From the IMG/VR virus record IMGVR_UViG_3300017743_000002, positions 1 through 64,000 of that record: a stretch of DNA of 64,000 bases, one strand, 5' to 3'. This DNA is from a virus. Below are positions 51,722 through 60,900 of the stretch, in pieces (position 1 is the first letter of the stretch; each line of letters begins with the position of its first letter). The notes beneath the pieces are model-generated. The model was not told where the DNA came from and made no database searches. It saw only the letters and a list, made by a program, of their open reading frames with translations. The translations under genes and the position numbers were made by a program.

Positions 51722-52591
51722 TTATTTTTTGCTCTTCAATTCTTTAATTAATTCATAAGACATCATTAATGATGAAACATGATTATCAGAAACAACTTTA
51801 CCAATTTTAGTTTTAGCTAAAACAGAAACAGTTTCTGCTAATTTAATTTTGGTTACTTTATCTTTTATACCTTTGGATAATGATTTTAACTCAGAAACAA
51901 TAGAGGGTATTTGTTTTGAAATGTACGATTTAAAACCAGTAGTATTAGATAAGTTATTGATGTATTCTCTTAATAAGTTTTTTTGATTTTCATCTAAGTT
52001 AGAATACTTTTTGTTAAAAGTTTCTACTAATATCTTATAAGTAAGTAATCTTAAATCTTTATCTTGCTTTTTATAAGATTCTACAATCTGAGTATTAGTA
52101 TCTTTTTTAGATGATAATGTAGATTGTTTAGATGTAATAGATTCAATAAGGGTAATTTTTGAATTGAATACATCCTTAATATCATAATTATCCATCTTCT
52201 TAGATTCAAAAATCTTATAGATAGATGCCAATACTCTATAATTAGATATTGGTGACGAAAGAAAATCATCCATATTGAATGATTCATTAATCTTTTTAAT
52301 TAGATTATACTTCTCTTTATGTAATTGTTTTTGGTCAATACGATTATGAGCTTCGTTAACAGTATCTATGAACTTCTCAGCTCTTGATTCTGAATTATAC
52401 TTTTCCTTCATAAGAAGTTCGTATAATCGTAGCTCTTTATTTAACTCGGTTTTTGGACTAAAAAATTCACTAACGATTTTTTTAGCCTTCTCAGTAGCAT
52501 CCCCATTGAGAACTTCTAACGTAATTTGTCTTACGAGAAGCTCAAATAGAATACCAGTATTCTTAAATTTTGAATGTTTTACCCTCTTCAT
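51722..52591 (-). CDS. Helical Lys-rich head-associated protein (289 aa)
   Basis: An almost entirely helical, basic protein with no Cys: MKRVKHSKFKNTGILFELL leads to VRQITLEVLNGDATEKAKKI and then VSEFFSP, then coiled segments (KKDTNTQIVESYKKQDKDL; NTTGFKSYISKQIPSIVSEL), ending SLMMSYELIKELKSKK. It is immediately downstream of the portal gene and upstream of the acidic core proteins. I recall proteins with the KNTGILFELLVRQIT opening in other T4-like marine phages, annotated as hypothetical or prohead core proteins; function is not established. An exact copy of the promoter-like dodecamer lies 48 bases upstream. Confidence 0.65.
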   Translation of the reverse strand: MKRVKHSKFKNTGILFELLVRQITLEVLNGDATEKAKKIVSEFFSPKTELNKELRLYELLMKEKYNSESRAEKFIDTVNEAHNRIDQKQLHKEKYNLIKKINESFNMDDFLSSPISNYRVLASIYKIFESKKMDNYDIKDVFNSKITLIESITSKQSTLSSKKDTNTQIVESYKKQDKDLRLLTYKILVETFNKKYSNLDENQKNLLREYINNLSNTTGFKSYISKQIPSIVSELKSLSKGIKDKVTKIKLAETVSVLAKTKIGKVVSDNHVSSLMMSYELIKELKSKK

Positions 52592-52639
52592 TGTGTTTTT
52601 ATCCTATAATAATATATCAATATACGATATAATACATCG

Positions 52640-52651
52640 TATATAAATATA
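52640..52651 (-). promoter_or_regulatory. Candidate phage promoter element
   Basis: Exact copy of TATATAAATATA on the + strand (TATATTTATATA on the coding strand), 48 bases before the ATG of the 289-aa gene and about 25 bases after the portal stop codon. The following leader contains a further AT-rich imperfect repeat (cgatata...atcgtat). Confidence 0.5.
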
Positions 52652-52675
52652 AGTTAATTTTGATTTCCTAAAATT

Positions 52676-54433
52676 TTATTCATTAATCAAATTATCGTCA
52701 TCTAAAAAGTCTCCGTTTTCACTCATTAACTTCCTTTTTGCCGAAACTCCGTTAACATATTCTTTAGCAACTTTTTGCGTAGTTTTACTAACTCTACCTT
52801 CAGTTTTCTTTAACGCTTTTTGATTTTCTTTTTTACCTAATGGGTCTCTCCCATAAGGATGTTTATCTTTACCATAGGTGTTTCCCTCTCTAGGTCTACC
52901 ACCTTTGTTCTTTAATTCAGTTTTTAATTCTTCTAGTTCATCTTCAACATCAGTAGGTTCTTGCTCCATTGCTGGGTCACTTCCTTCATCTTCAATTGAA
53001 CGATATCTGAATCTATCTTTAAGGTCATTAACAAGTTGAACCTTTTGAAAGTCAACCTCATCATCACTAAAATTAAATATATTTTTATATGCCCAATCTT
53101 TAGATACCATATTTAATCCTTGAATATCAGAAACCAATCTAACTTTTTCACTCCATAAATTTACCTTTTCTTGCTCATATATAGTAGATGGATTAACTAA
53201 GTTTAGTTCAAAATCTACCATTTCTTTACCCTCAATACCTTGTGCAGCTAAATGAGTTACTGCTAACTTAGTTAATTCAGATATTAAAGTTCTTTGGATT
53301 CTTTCGATTGTTCTTGCAAATCTTACATCTTCTGCAGCAAGAGTTGCTTTACCATTTACATTCTCATCATATCCCAAATATGCTTTTGGAATCTTTAGAG
53401 CTGCAAACATTTTATTCTTTAAGTAATCAATATCATCAATTGCAGTATATTCTAAACCACCTAATGAATCTATTTGAGTACCACTATCACCACCCCTAAC
53501 AGGTAAGAAGAAATCTTCAGTTAGGTTTTGGATGTTATACTTTAAGTTATAATCACCAGTATTTTTATCTACAAATGGAGTTTTTTTCATTTTGTTGATA
53601 ATTCTCTGCATATAGTTATCAACTTCTTGTGGTGGAATATTACCAATATCAATTTTGAAAACTCTCTTATCAGGTGCTCTCATAATTCTATGAATTAACA
53701 TTGCATCTTCCATAAGAGAAACTTGTTTCCAAATTCTTCTACCATTCTCAATCATTGCTTTACCATAAGGTAAGAAGTTTGTATCTGATAATAATCTGAA
53801 ATGTACTATTTCGTAGTTCTCATATTCACCTTTACCATTTGGGTCATGATTTACTTTGAACTTAATGTAGTTTGCATTGTTTGGGTCAGTATTTTCTAAT
53901 CTTTCAGTTTCATAAACTGGAAGTGGTCTTACATTTATAATACCAACACCTGGCTGAATTTCTTGTAATAAAAAGAAATCACCATACTTAACCATATTTC
54001 GTGTCCAAGACCATAGGTTAAATTCTATATTAAGAATATCATAGAAAAGATTCTCTAATATTTCTTTTATTTTTTCGTTTTTCGATTTAATTTGTACAAC
54101 ATCTCCAAATTCATTTTTTAATGTTGATTCATCTGCGTAGATATCTAATGCTGATGAAATAATCGGGTCATTATCCATTGCATCATAATCTCTGAAAAGT
54201 TCTCTTCTGACTTGATGGTATGCCATCGATTGAGCTGCCATCTGGTCTCCATAAAAAGACCTTTGTAGTTTGGTGTACCTATCTCTTAAATTCATTAAGT
54301 TAGTACCACCCCTCTGTCTATCATCAGTATCAACTACCTTTCTCTTTCCATCTTTATCAACCTTTACGATTGCTTGAGTAGAAAAAAGTTTAGTTAACCT
54401 TTCAAAAAATGAACTATTATTTTGTTCTGCCAT
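52676..54433 (-). CDS. Portal vertex protein, gp20-like (585 aa)
   Basis: Forms the dodecameric DNA gate at one capsid vertex. Diagnostic segments are RRELFRDYDAMDNDPIISSA, then LDIYADEST, the block EDAMLIHRIMRAPDKRVFKI and DIGNIPPQEVDNYMQRIINK, then FFLPVRGGDSGTQIDSLGG and MFAALKIPKAYLGYDENVNG, all characteristic of the T4 gp20 family. Length is a little above the T4 protein. The C-terminal 80 residues are Lys/Glu-rich, with a basic patch (GKKENQKALKKTEGRVSKTT) and an acidic end. It follows the DUF5872-like gene and is followed by core-protein genes, the T4 order 20-core-21-22-23. No strong ribosome-binding site is seen. Confidence 0.95.
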   Translation of the reverse strand: MAEQNNSSFFERLTKLFSTQAIVKVDKDGKRKVVDTDDRQRGGTNLMNLRDRYTKLQRSFYGDQMAAQSMAYHQVRRELFRDYDAMDNDPIISSALDIYADESTLKNEFGDVVQIKSKNEKIKEILENLFYDILNIEFNLWSWTRNMVKYGDFFLLQEIQPGVGIINVRPLPVYETERLENTDPNNANYIKFKVNHDPNGKGEYENYEIVHFRLLSDTNFLPYGKAMIENGRRIWKQVSLMEDAMLIHRIMRAPDKRVFKIDIGNIPPQEVDNYMQRIINKMKKTPFVDKNTGDYNLKYNIQNLTEDFFLPVRGGDSGTQIDSLGGLEYTAIDDIDYLKNKMFAALKIPKAYLGYDENVNGKATLAAEDVRFARTIERIQRTLISELTKLAVTHLAAQGIEGKEMVDFELNLVNPSTIYEQEKVNLWSEKVRLVSDIQGLNMVSKDWAYKNIFNFSDDEVDFQKVQLVNDLKDRFRYRSIEDEGSDPAMEQEPTDVEDELEELKTELKNKGGRPREGNTYGKDKHPYGRDPLGKKENQKALKKTEGRVSKTTQKVAKEYVNGVSAKRKLMSENGDFLDDDNLINE

Positions 54434-54496
54434 TTTATTTACTTTATGTTATAATCTAACTAAGATACAAAAAAATTTTGATATATCCTAATTTTA

Positions 54497-54904
54497 TTAC
54501 CATGCTTTACAACTCCAATACCTAGCTTTGTGTCTTGGTCCCGGCGTATCACAATTGTGTCTAGCTCTAAAAGCTTTTCTTCTTGATGGAATATCTTTCT
54601 GAATCTGCATTGTCTTTTCACCTGCTTTTTTAGCCGATGTTCCACCATGTCCGAAGTTTACCTTTACAACATTTCCTTTTGGATTTTTAACATATACTTT
54701 AAACTTTTTAACATCTCCCCTCATAGGTTTGTTTAGTTTAACGTTTCTACCCTGATATTCAGCTTCGTTGATATCTTCTTTTACATCTTTTAGAAAGCTA
54801 ACAAACTCCTTTAAATCATAATAATTTTCTACATCGTATTCTTCGATGTTTTCATCTAAAACTGATTTAAATTCTTTGTAAAGTTCTTCCGAATAATTTT
54901 CCAT
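54497..54904 (-). CDS. DUF5872-like protein (135 aa)
   Basis: After an acidic helical N-terminus (MENYSEELYKEFKSVLDENI) residues about 50-135 match a small conserved phage domain: GRNVKLNKPMRGDVKKFKVY, VKNPKGNVVKVNFGHGG, then RRKAFRARHNCDTPGPRHKA and YWSCKAW. The spaced His and Cys residues near the end suggest a structural metal site. I recall this domain as DUF5872, frequent in marine T4-like phages, sometimes fused or adjacent to prohead proteins; no biochemical role is known to me. It lies between terminase and portal genes. ATG is preceded by TAGGA at about 8 bases, and an exact promoter-like dodecamer is 26 bases upstream. Confidence 0.75.
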   Translation of the reverse strand: MENYSEELYKEFKSVLDENIEEYDVENYYDLKEFVSFLKDVKEDINEAEYQGRNVKLNKPMRGDVKKFKVYVKNPKGNVVKVNFGHGGTSAKKAGEKTMQIQKDIPSRRKAFRARHNCDTPGPRHKARYWSCKAW

Positions 54905-54930
54905 GCTTAATTCCTATAATTAACCTATAC

Positions 54931-54942
54931 TATATAAATATA
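54931..54942 (-). promoter_or_regulatory. Candidate phage promoter element
   Basis: Exact TATATAAATATA (+ strand) 26 bases upstream of the DUF5872-like gene and 11 bases after the terminase stop codon region, flanked on the coding strand by TTTTATATTTATATAGTAT, nearly the same context as the copy at 61339. Confidence 0.5.
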
Positions 54943-54953
54943 AAATTTTTATT

Positions 54954-56537
54954 TTATAACCATTTAGTTAAATCTTCAACATCATCACCAACATTCATTT
55001 GCCAAGGATTTTCCTCATTATCATTACCACCATATATCCCACTATAAGTATGAGATGAGATACCATCAATCGCTCTTTTAGTTAAATCGATACCTTCCTG
55101 TCTTAATCGCAAAGCAGTATCTCTAACCCACAACGAAATTGCTAAACTCATTGTTAAATCATCATTATAACCCCTCATAGCTTCAGCTCTACCATGCATC
55201 CATATAAATGTGAATAATTCATCAATAGTTCTAACTGAACGTATTATAATTGATTTCTCTCTAACATACTCTTCTAACTTAGAAATAATCAAAGGTCTAG
55301 TTCTTGAAGTAGTTGAAAATCCAGCTACCATACTTTTATCTTGAGAACGATATCTATTTGAGTGTTGATGTTCTATATCTACATATTTTAAATCCTTACT
55401 CATGTAATATAAGTTAGGATAATTTCTATCAATAACTTGTTGAATAGTTGCCCAACCGATATTTGCGTTTTCAATAACCAACAATGCGTTGTTATATTCA
55501 GTTGATAGAGATACTAAGAAATTACCAAAATCTTTGGTATCTAACTTACCTCTATATTCAGCTACTTGTTCCGATGCTTCAACATCAATAACGTGAGCAG
55601 CAGAGTAATCCGAAGAATCACCTCTAGCAACATCCGCTACAACTATATAAGTTTTTGTATAATCAGGAAATTGCCATTTCCATAAGTTTCCGTCAAAACC
55701 ACCCCTTTCAACTGGTTCTTGTACATAAGTTTCTTTGTAAAATTGAAGTATTTGTGGGTCAATAACCGAATCACCAGAAGATACAAAATCACAATCACAT
55801 TCTTGTGCTGCTCCTTTTGGTCCTAATAGAGTTTCTTGCTCATCTCTCCAACTTTGGTCTCTTTCGGGATGAACACTCCAATGTAATCTAATATTATTAA
55901 ATCCATTTGTACCATCTTCAGAACCTACCCAAGTTTTGTGAAAGAAGTTACCTACACCATTTGGAGTAGATAAAATAATTGCATTACCACCCGTTGATAA
56001 TGTAGATTGAGCCGATACCCAAATCTCTTCAATCTTATCAATGAATGCCGCTTCATCAAATACCAAAAGGGATAATGCTTCAGAACGTCCAGCATCTCCA
56101 GCAGCTGAAGTTGCTTTTATTTGGGAACCATTTGAATATCTTAAAGATAGTTTGTTATCTTCAACTGTTGTTAGTTTTAACCAAGATGGTAGATAGTGAT
56201 TCATTACCCTAACCTTAGTTACTAAGTTCTTTGCTACTTCTTGCTTTGTTGCAATTACCAAACAATTAAAATCATCATTGAATAACATTTTCCACAAAGA
56301 AAATCCTGCAGTTAATGTTGATATACCAGTTTGTCTGGATTTAAGAATAACATTATATCTATGATTTTTAAAATCAACTAATGTTTCTTCTTGAAAAGGA
56401 TATAAGTGAAAAGGAATCTTACCCCTAACAGGATGTTGAATCATACAATACTTTCGCATGAAGTAAATAGGGTCAGATGCACACTTTTTGTACTCTACCG
56501 CTATAATTTCTTTTAATGATGCCTTTTTTTTAGCCAA
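54954..56537 (-). CDS. Terminase large subunit, gp17-like (527 aa)
   Basis: ATP-driven DNA packaging motor and nuclease. Walker A is SRQTGIST (residues 67-74), Walker B LLVFDEAAF with Asp161 and the catalytic Glu162, and the coupling motif is IILSTPNG (187-194). The nuclease domain starts at VVADVARGDSSDY with the metal-binding Asp302 and has VIENANIGWATIQ further on. The CDCDFVSSGDSVIDP linker is typical of the family. The start is a TTG at 56537; the next ATG (residue 27) would delete conserved sequence. The preceding gene ends 8 bases upstream (stop at 56545-56547), and AGGA lies about 18 bases before the start. No small terminase or tail sheath/tube genes are seen beside it. Confidence 0.95.
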   Translation of the reverse strand: MAKKKASLKEIIAVEYKKCASDPIYFMRKYCMIQHPVRGKIPFHLYPFQEETLVDFKNHRYNVILKSRQTGISTLTAGFSLWKMLFNDDFNCLVIATKQEVAKNLVTKVRVMNHYLPSWLKLTTVEDNKLSLRYSNGSQIKATSAAGDAGRSEALSLLVFDEAAFIDKIEEIWVSAQSTLSTGGNAIILSTPNGVGNFFHKTWVGSEDGTNGFNNIRLHWSVHPERDQSWRDEQETLLGPKGAAQECDCDFVSSGDSVIDPQILQFYKETYVQEPVERGGFDGNLWKWQFPDYTKTYIVVADVARGDSSDYSAAHVIDVEASEQVAEYRGKLDTKDFGNFLVSLSTEYNNALLVIENANIGWATIQQVIDRNYPNLYYMSKDLKYVDIEHQHSNRYRSQDKSMVAGFSTTSRTRPLIISKLEEYVREKSIIIRSVRTIDELFTFIWMHGRAEAMRGYNDDLTMSLAISLWVRDTALRLRQEGIDLTKRAIDGISSHTYSGIYGGNDNEENPWQMNVGDDVEDLTKWL

Positions 56538-56544
56538 ACTAAAT

Positions 56545-57228
56545 TTATTTTTTTCCTATCTTCCAATACATACCACCAGTAATAAATGGTGCTAATTGTG
56601 AGGTATTAGAGTTATTCTGAATACCTAAACCTAATTGAAATAAATTATTCTTTTTATTTTTTAGGATTAACCCAGCTCCAACATTACTGATTATATCTTC
56701 TTTGTTGAAACCACCATTTAATCCCCAATAAAATTCATTCTTTGGTAATTCTTTCACAATCGTTGTATTATAAACAGTTGGTATCTTAAAAAACCAATCT
56801 ATTTCTCTAGATTCAATTGAGTTTTGTGAAATGACATCAGTTAGAATACCAAAGCCTAAATCTCCATTTGGTTTGTTACCTAATGAATCAGTAACTACAT
56901 CTGGGAAATCATATGTTAAATTTAATGTATCTTTAACTGTTACTTTTGAAAAGTAATCTTTGATAATTGCAAGTGAATCTACATCTACTGGTATCTCCAC
57001 TTCTTTAATTACTTCTTTTGTAATATACTTTGGTACATACTTTGTTACCTTAACTTCTTTTTCTACATATATGGTATCTGTTTTTTGTTCTAACAGTTCG
57101 TAATCTTTACCATCTACGTTTATTATTTCTTTTTCTTCTTCTTCACCACCACAACTTCTTAATAACAATACCACACATAGTATCATTATCATTATTGTTT
57201 TTAAATCAAATTTCTTTAACAAGTTCAT
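56545..57228 (-). CDS. Predicted lipoprotein/membrane-anchored protein with beta-rich C-terminus (227 aa)
   Basis: The N-terminus is basic (MNLLKKFDLK), then hydrophobic (TIMIMILCVVLLLRSC), followed by GGEEEEKE. L-R-S-C is an imperfect lipobox, so either a lipoprotein or an N-in membrane anchor is possible. Residues about 40-85 are a Lys/Glu/Val-rich repeat (VEKEVKVTKYVPKYITKEVI). The C-terminal 90 residues have alternating strands (WGLNGGFNKED, NVGAGLILKN, LFQLGLGIQN, PFITGGMYWKIG), reminiscent of outer-membrane strands. It could be a spanin-like lysis protein or a phage-made envelope protein; no firm family. Its start overlaps the end of the 223-aa gene by 23 bases. Confidence 0.6.
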   Translation of the reverse strand: MNLLKKFDLKTIMIMILCVVLLLRSCGGEEEEKEIINVDGKDYELLEQKTDTIYVEKEVKVTKYVPKYITKEVIKEVEIPVDVDSLAIIKDYFSKVTVKDTLNLTYDFPDVVTDSLGNKPNGDLGFGILTDVISQNSIESREIDWFFKIPTVYNTTIVKELPKNEFYWGLNGGFNKEDIISNVGAGLILKNKKNNLFQLGLGIQNNSNTSQLAPFITGGMYWKIGKK

Positions 57229-57877
57229 AATTCATAGGTTTTAACTTTTCGTAGGCAGCATTTCTTTTTTCTATAACATCGATAAGTTCTTTTCTACCAT
57301 TATCAATATCAGCTTCTATTTGTTTTTTTAGATTTTGAACATCTTCGTTTGATGACCACTTTTCAATAGAACCATCATCATTTACATATTTATGAATATT
57401 AGTAACTTCATTTAATGCTTGGTTCCATTTTTCTAAAACATCGGTTCCATATGCTGCCATATTAGAGTATATCTTATAATCCTCATACTCTTTCCATAAT
57501 CCATCGACTTTTATTTGCGTTTCTCTTTCAGCTAAACAAGTTGCACAAAATCCAGTTTTATTTATTAATTTTTTATCTGCGGCTGAATACTTTTTGTTTT
57601 TGCTATCATCTCCCTTACACTTAGTTTGTTCTGCTAAGTATTTTCTTACTTTACTAAGTTCATTAGATAATTTAGATTGTTTTACCTTACCATATGATTT
57701 TTGCTCATAAACAACACCATTTTCTTCCCAAATATCACCAACTTCTCGTTTTGTTGTTTCTTTGATATCCGATAAAGATATTTGACTATCTTTTTGGTAT
57801 TCACCGGTTTGAATCATATTTACCAACTTTCTACGAGTTGGGTGCATATATTTTTTATTGAATTTTTTCTCAGCCAT
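57206..57877 (-). CDS. Unrecognised Lys/Glu-rich coiled-coil protein with CxxC (223 aa)
   Basis: No family recognised. A basic start (MAEKKFNKKYMHPTRRKLVN) leads to a helical region. The middle holds Cys in QTKCKGDD and FCATCLAER, the latter a CxxC motif that may bind zinc together with other residues. The C-terminal half is a long coiled coil (KKQIEADIDNGRKELIDVIE, then KRNAAYEKLKPMNYE). It lies between the large enzyme fusion and the membrane-anchored protein, with its 3' end overlapping the latter by 23 bases. A role in head or lysis functions is only guesswork. Confidence 0.65.
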   Translation of the reverse strand: MAEKKFNKKYMHPTRRKLVNMIQTGEYQKDSQISLSDIKETTKREVGDIWEENGVVYEQKSYGKVKQSKLSNELSKVRKYLAEQTKCKGDDSKNKKYSAADKKLINKTGFCATCLAERETQIKVDGLWKEYEDYKIYSNMAAYGTDVLEKWNQALNEVTNIHKYVNDDGSIEKWSSNEDVQNLKKQIEADIDNGRKELIDVIEKRNAAYEKLKPMNYELVKEI

Positions 57878-57922
57878 ATTTTGTAACTTATATATTCATA
57901 TATATAAGTATTGGGTTTTTTA

Positions 57923-60900
57923 CTATTCGTAAAATAAACCGAGTATTTGATTAAGGGGTGCAAATGTTCCTGTTAGTTTGAAAGTCTTTCCACCATATAC
58001 AAATACGATTCCTTCGTTTGGAACTATTTTATTCTTTCCTCCGATAGAAGTTAATCTTTCCAATTCTAATTTTAGTTTTTTTACTTTCTTAACATCACCT
58101 AATTTTTGAACATCTTTTATTGTCTTGTCCAATCTTTTTTTCATATCCCTAACTGCCTTATCAGGATTTACAGTTAGTGCTGAACTCATAAATGAAAGTA
58201 CTTCAGCCCCTAAACCTAAGAAGATATTTTCAAATGGTCTTATATTATCCTTAGCCATCTTAGCGTGGTCATTCTTATCAATTCCCTTTGCCCATTCTAA
58301 TGTTTTTTCATCAGATAAATTTTTCTTATCCAATCTAAATGATTTATCGTAGAATGCCCATCTCTTAACTAACCCCATTAGAGTTTTGTTATCTAATTTA
58401 GATGGTGATTTCTTATTTACAAAATCCATCCAAAAAGCTTGATGGTAATCAGCGATTCCATCATTATCTTTTAATTTAAATTTCTTTTGTAATTTTGATA
58501 TTTGTGAATTATACTTTCCTTTAGTTGATGAAAGATTTTTTGATTTTGGTAATTGAACAACTGGTGGTCCTTGAATCGTATATGCTGATTGGACTTGTTG
58601 ATTAACTTGTTTAATCATACCAGCTAATATTCTTGCGGCGTCTTGGTTTTCACCAATAGCAACACCATCTTCATTATACTCCATTGTTCCGTGGAATACT
58701 AATAGTGCTTGTCCGTAAGGTATTACATTAACAGAAGTTGGATAGATTACCTCCAAATTCATAAAACATGCTCCTCCTTTGAAAATCTTATCTCTCTGCT
58801 TTTCACTCAACTTAGATATTGCCTTCGTTAAATCTTTCATTGCGAAGTTATACGCCTTTTCCAATTCTCCTCTTCCAGCAAACTTCACAGCCACCCCATT
58901 AATATCTAATGCACCTTCTCCTTTGTTTTTCAAATGTCCTTTATTTCTCGCTGCAACCAATCTCCCATCTCTCCAACTAACTGCCAATGCTTGTCCATCT
59001 GTTTTTTCTCTAGTGAGTTCTAAATTACCCTCTAAAGCTTTTTGTACTATATCTTTTAATTGTCCAAAAGTTAAATTGATTTCTGTATCGAATGGGTGAT
59101 TCATATGTCCATAAGCACCTCCTTCCAAAATCAATGATTCAGTAATACCACCACCTAATGCGTATGGTTCATTATACTGAAGTTTTTCTTTATCAAATTT
59201 CTTTCTTAGTTTTTTGATTTCTTTTTCATGTTTATCCATCCACTTTTGGTCTGGATATCCATGCCCTAATCCTTCTTTAACTCTTTTATCCTTTATTAAC
59301 ATCTTTAATAATTCACCACCCTTACCTTTGATATCTTTATGTACCATTCTTGAAGTTGGGCCTTGAAATAATTTGATGTAAAGTTTTTCTAAGTATTCAC
59401 CCTTTTGTTTATCTGATAGATTCTTAAATACTTTACTTATTTCTCCTCTTCTTTTGTAAACATATGATTTTAAATCATCATAGTAAAAGGAGTTGATTTT
59501 TTCAGTTACAGGTTCATAACCTTTTTTCTTAGTATTTTTATCGTTTGCTTGATGACCGGGGCTTTTACCATCATCATCAAAATCAATTGTATCTGGCTCA
59601 GCCATTGAACCTCTCTTTGCATATGATGAATATGTATGGTGGTCATTGAAATCCTTTTCAGCTTCTGAAGAAGGTTTACCACTTTTTACAGCTTTAAACT
59701 TATCAGTAACTTTAGTTGGTAATGATTCAAATTTATATTCTGGGTCTGATGTTTTAAAATCATCCTTTCTCATTATGGTTTTAGCGATTACTTTATTCGC
59801 TTGTTTCATAAATGGAATATTGATTTTACTTCTACTATCTTTTGCTACAATCTGTCCATATAAATCTAAGAAGTTTACAAAATCTTTTTTCTTCTTTCCT
59901 AATCTTTTAAAGAATCCAATTAATTCAGCTTGTGATATTTCTTTTTTATTTCTTGGGTCAGTTAACCTATCGAAGAAATGTTTATCAGTTAGAACTATAT
60001 CTACTGGATTAAGTTGTTTATCAGCATACTTATCAATCTTCACCAAATCAGCCATTGGGATTTCATTAACAGTACCTTCTTTAACAATTCTAAAGTTTAC
60101 TACCTTTCTACCATTTATAGTTGGCATCCCATGCTCATCTTTACCAATTGTTTTGATGATTGTTTTTTTGTTTTTAAATCTACCAGTTAGAATTGTATCT
60201 CCTATTTTTACTGGAAGTTTTATATCTTCACTTACCACATTACCTTGTGGTTTCTTTTCGTTAGATAAATCTTTAGTTGATTGTTTTTTATCATCCTTTA
60301 ATTCATCAAAATTTATTATAGAATACCCTACCAATCCAGCAATTCTAGTTACATGTCTAAACCATTTATTATAAGCATCAGTACCATAAAAATCCTTTTG
60401 GTTAGTTGCGGTTGTTTTACCAGCAACACCTGCGGGATATGGAGTTACTGCTTTTACAGGTCCTTCAGGATAAATTGGATGTGGGTCTATATCAGTAAGT
60501 TCATCACTCATAATTTGTGATAAAACAGTATATCCTACCGCCTCTGCTCTTTTCTTAGAAACTCTATCGAATGTATTATAATTTGGAAAAATATAATTAG
60601 GTCCATCATCAACTGCAGTTTTACCCATAGTGGCTGATGCCTCCTTAATTAAATCATTTCCATAACTAATTAACCAATTTTCTAATACTTCTTTTGAAAT
60701 AGTAAAATCTTCGTTTAATGTATTTGTTATAAAATCAAATATCTTTTTATCAAACTTTGGATATGCTCTTTTTGTAAAAAAGTTTTTCTTATCTTCTTCT
60801 GAACCTGATGATAATCCCTTACGAACTTCAGTTCCACTTACACCACCAGCACCTTCAGGTGCTACATAAACGTATCCCTTATCTTCATATCCTTCGAAAT

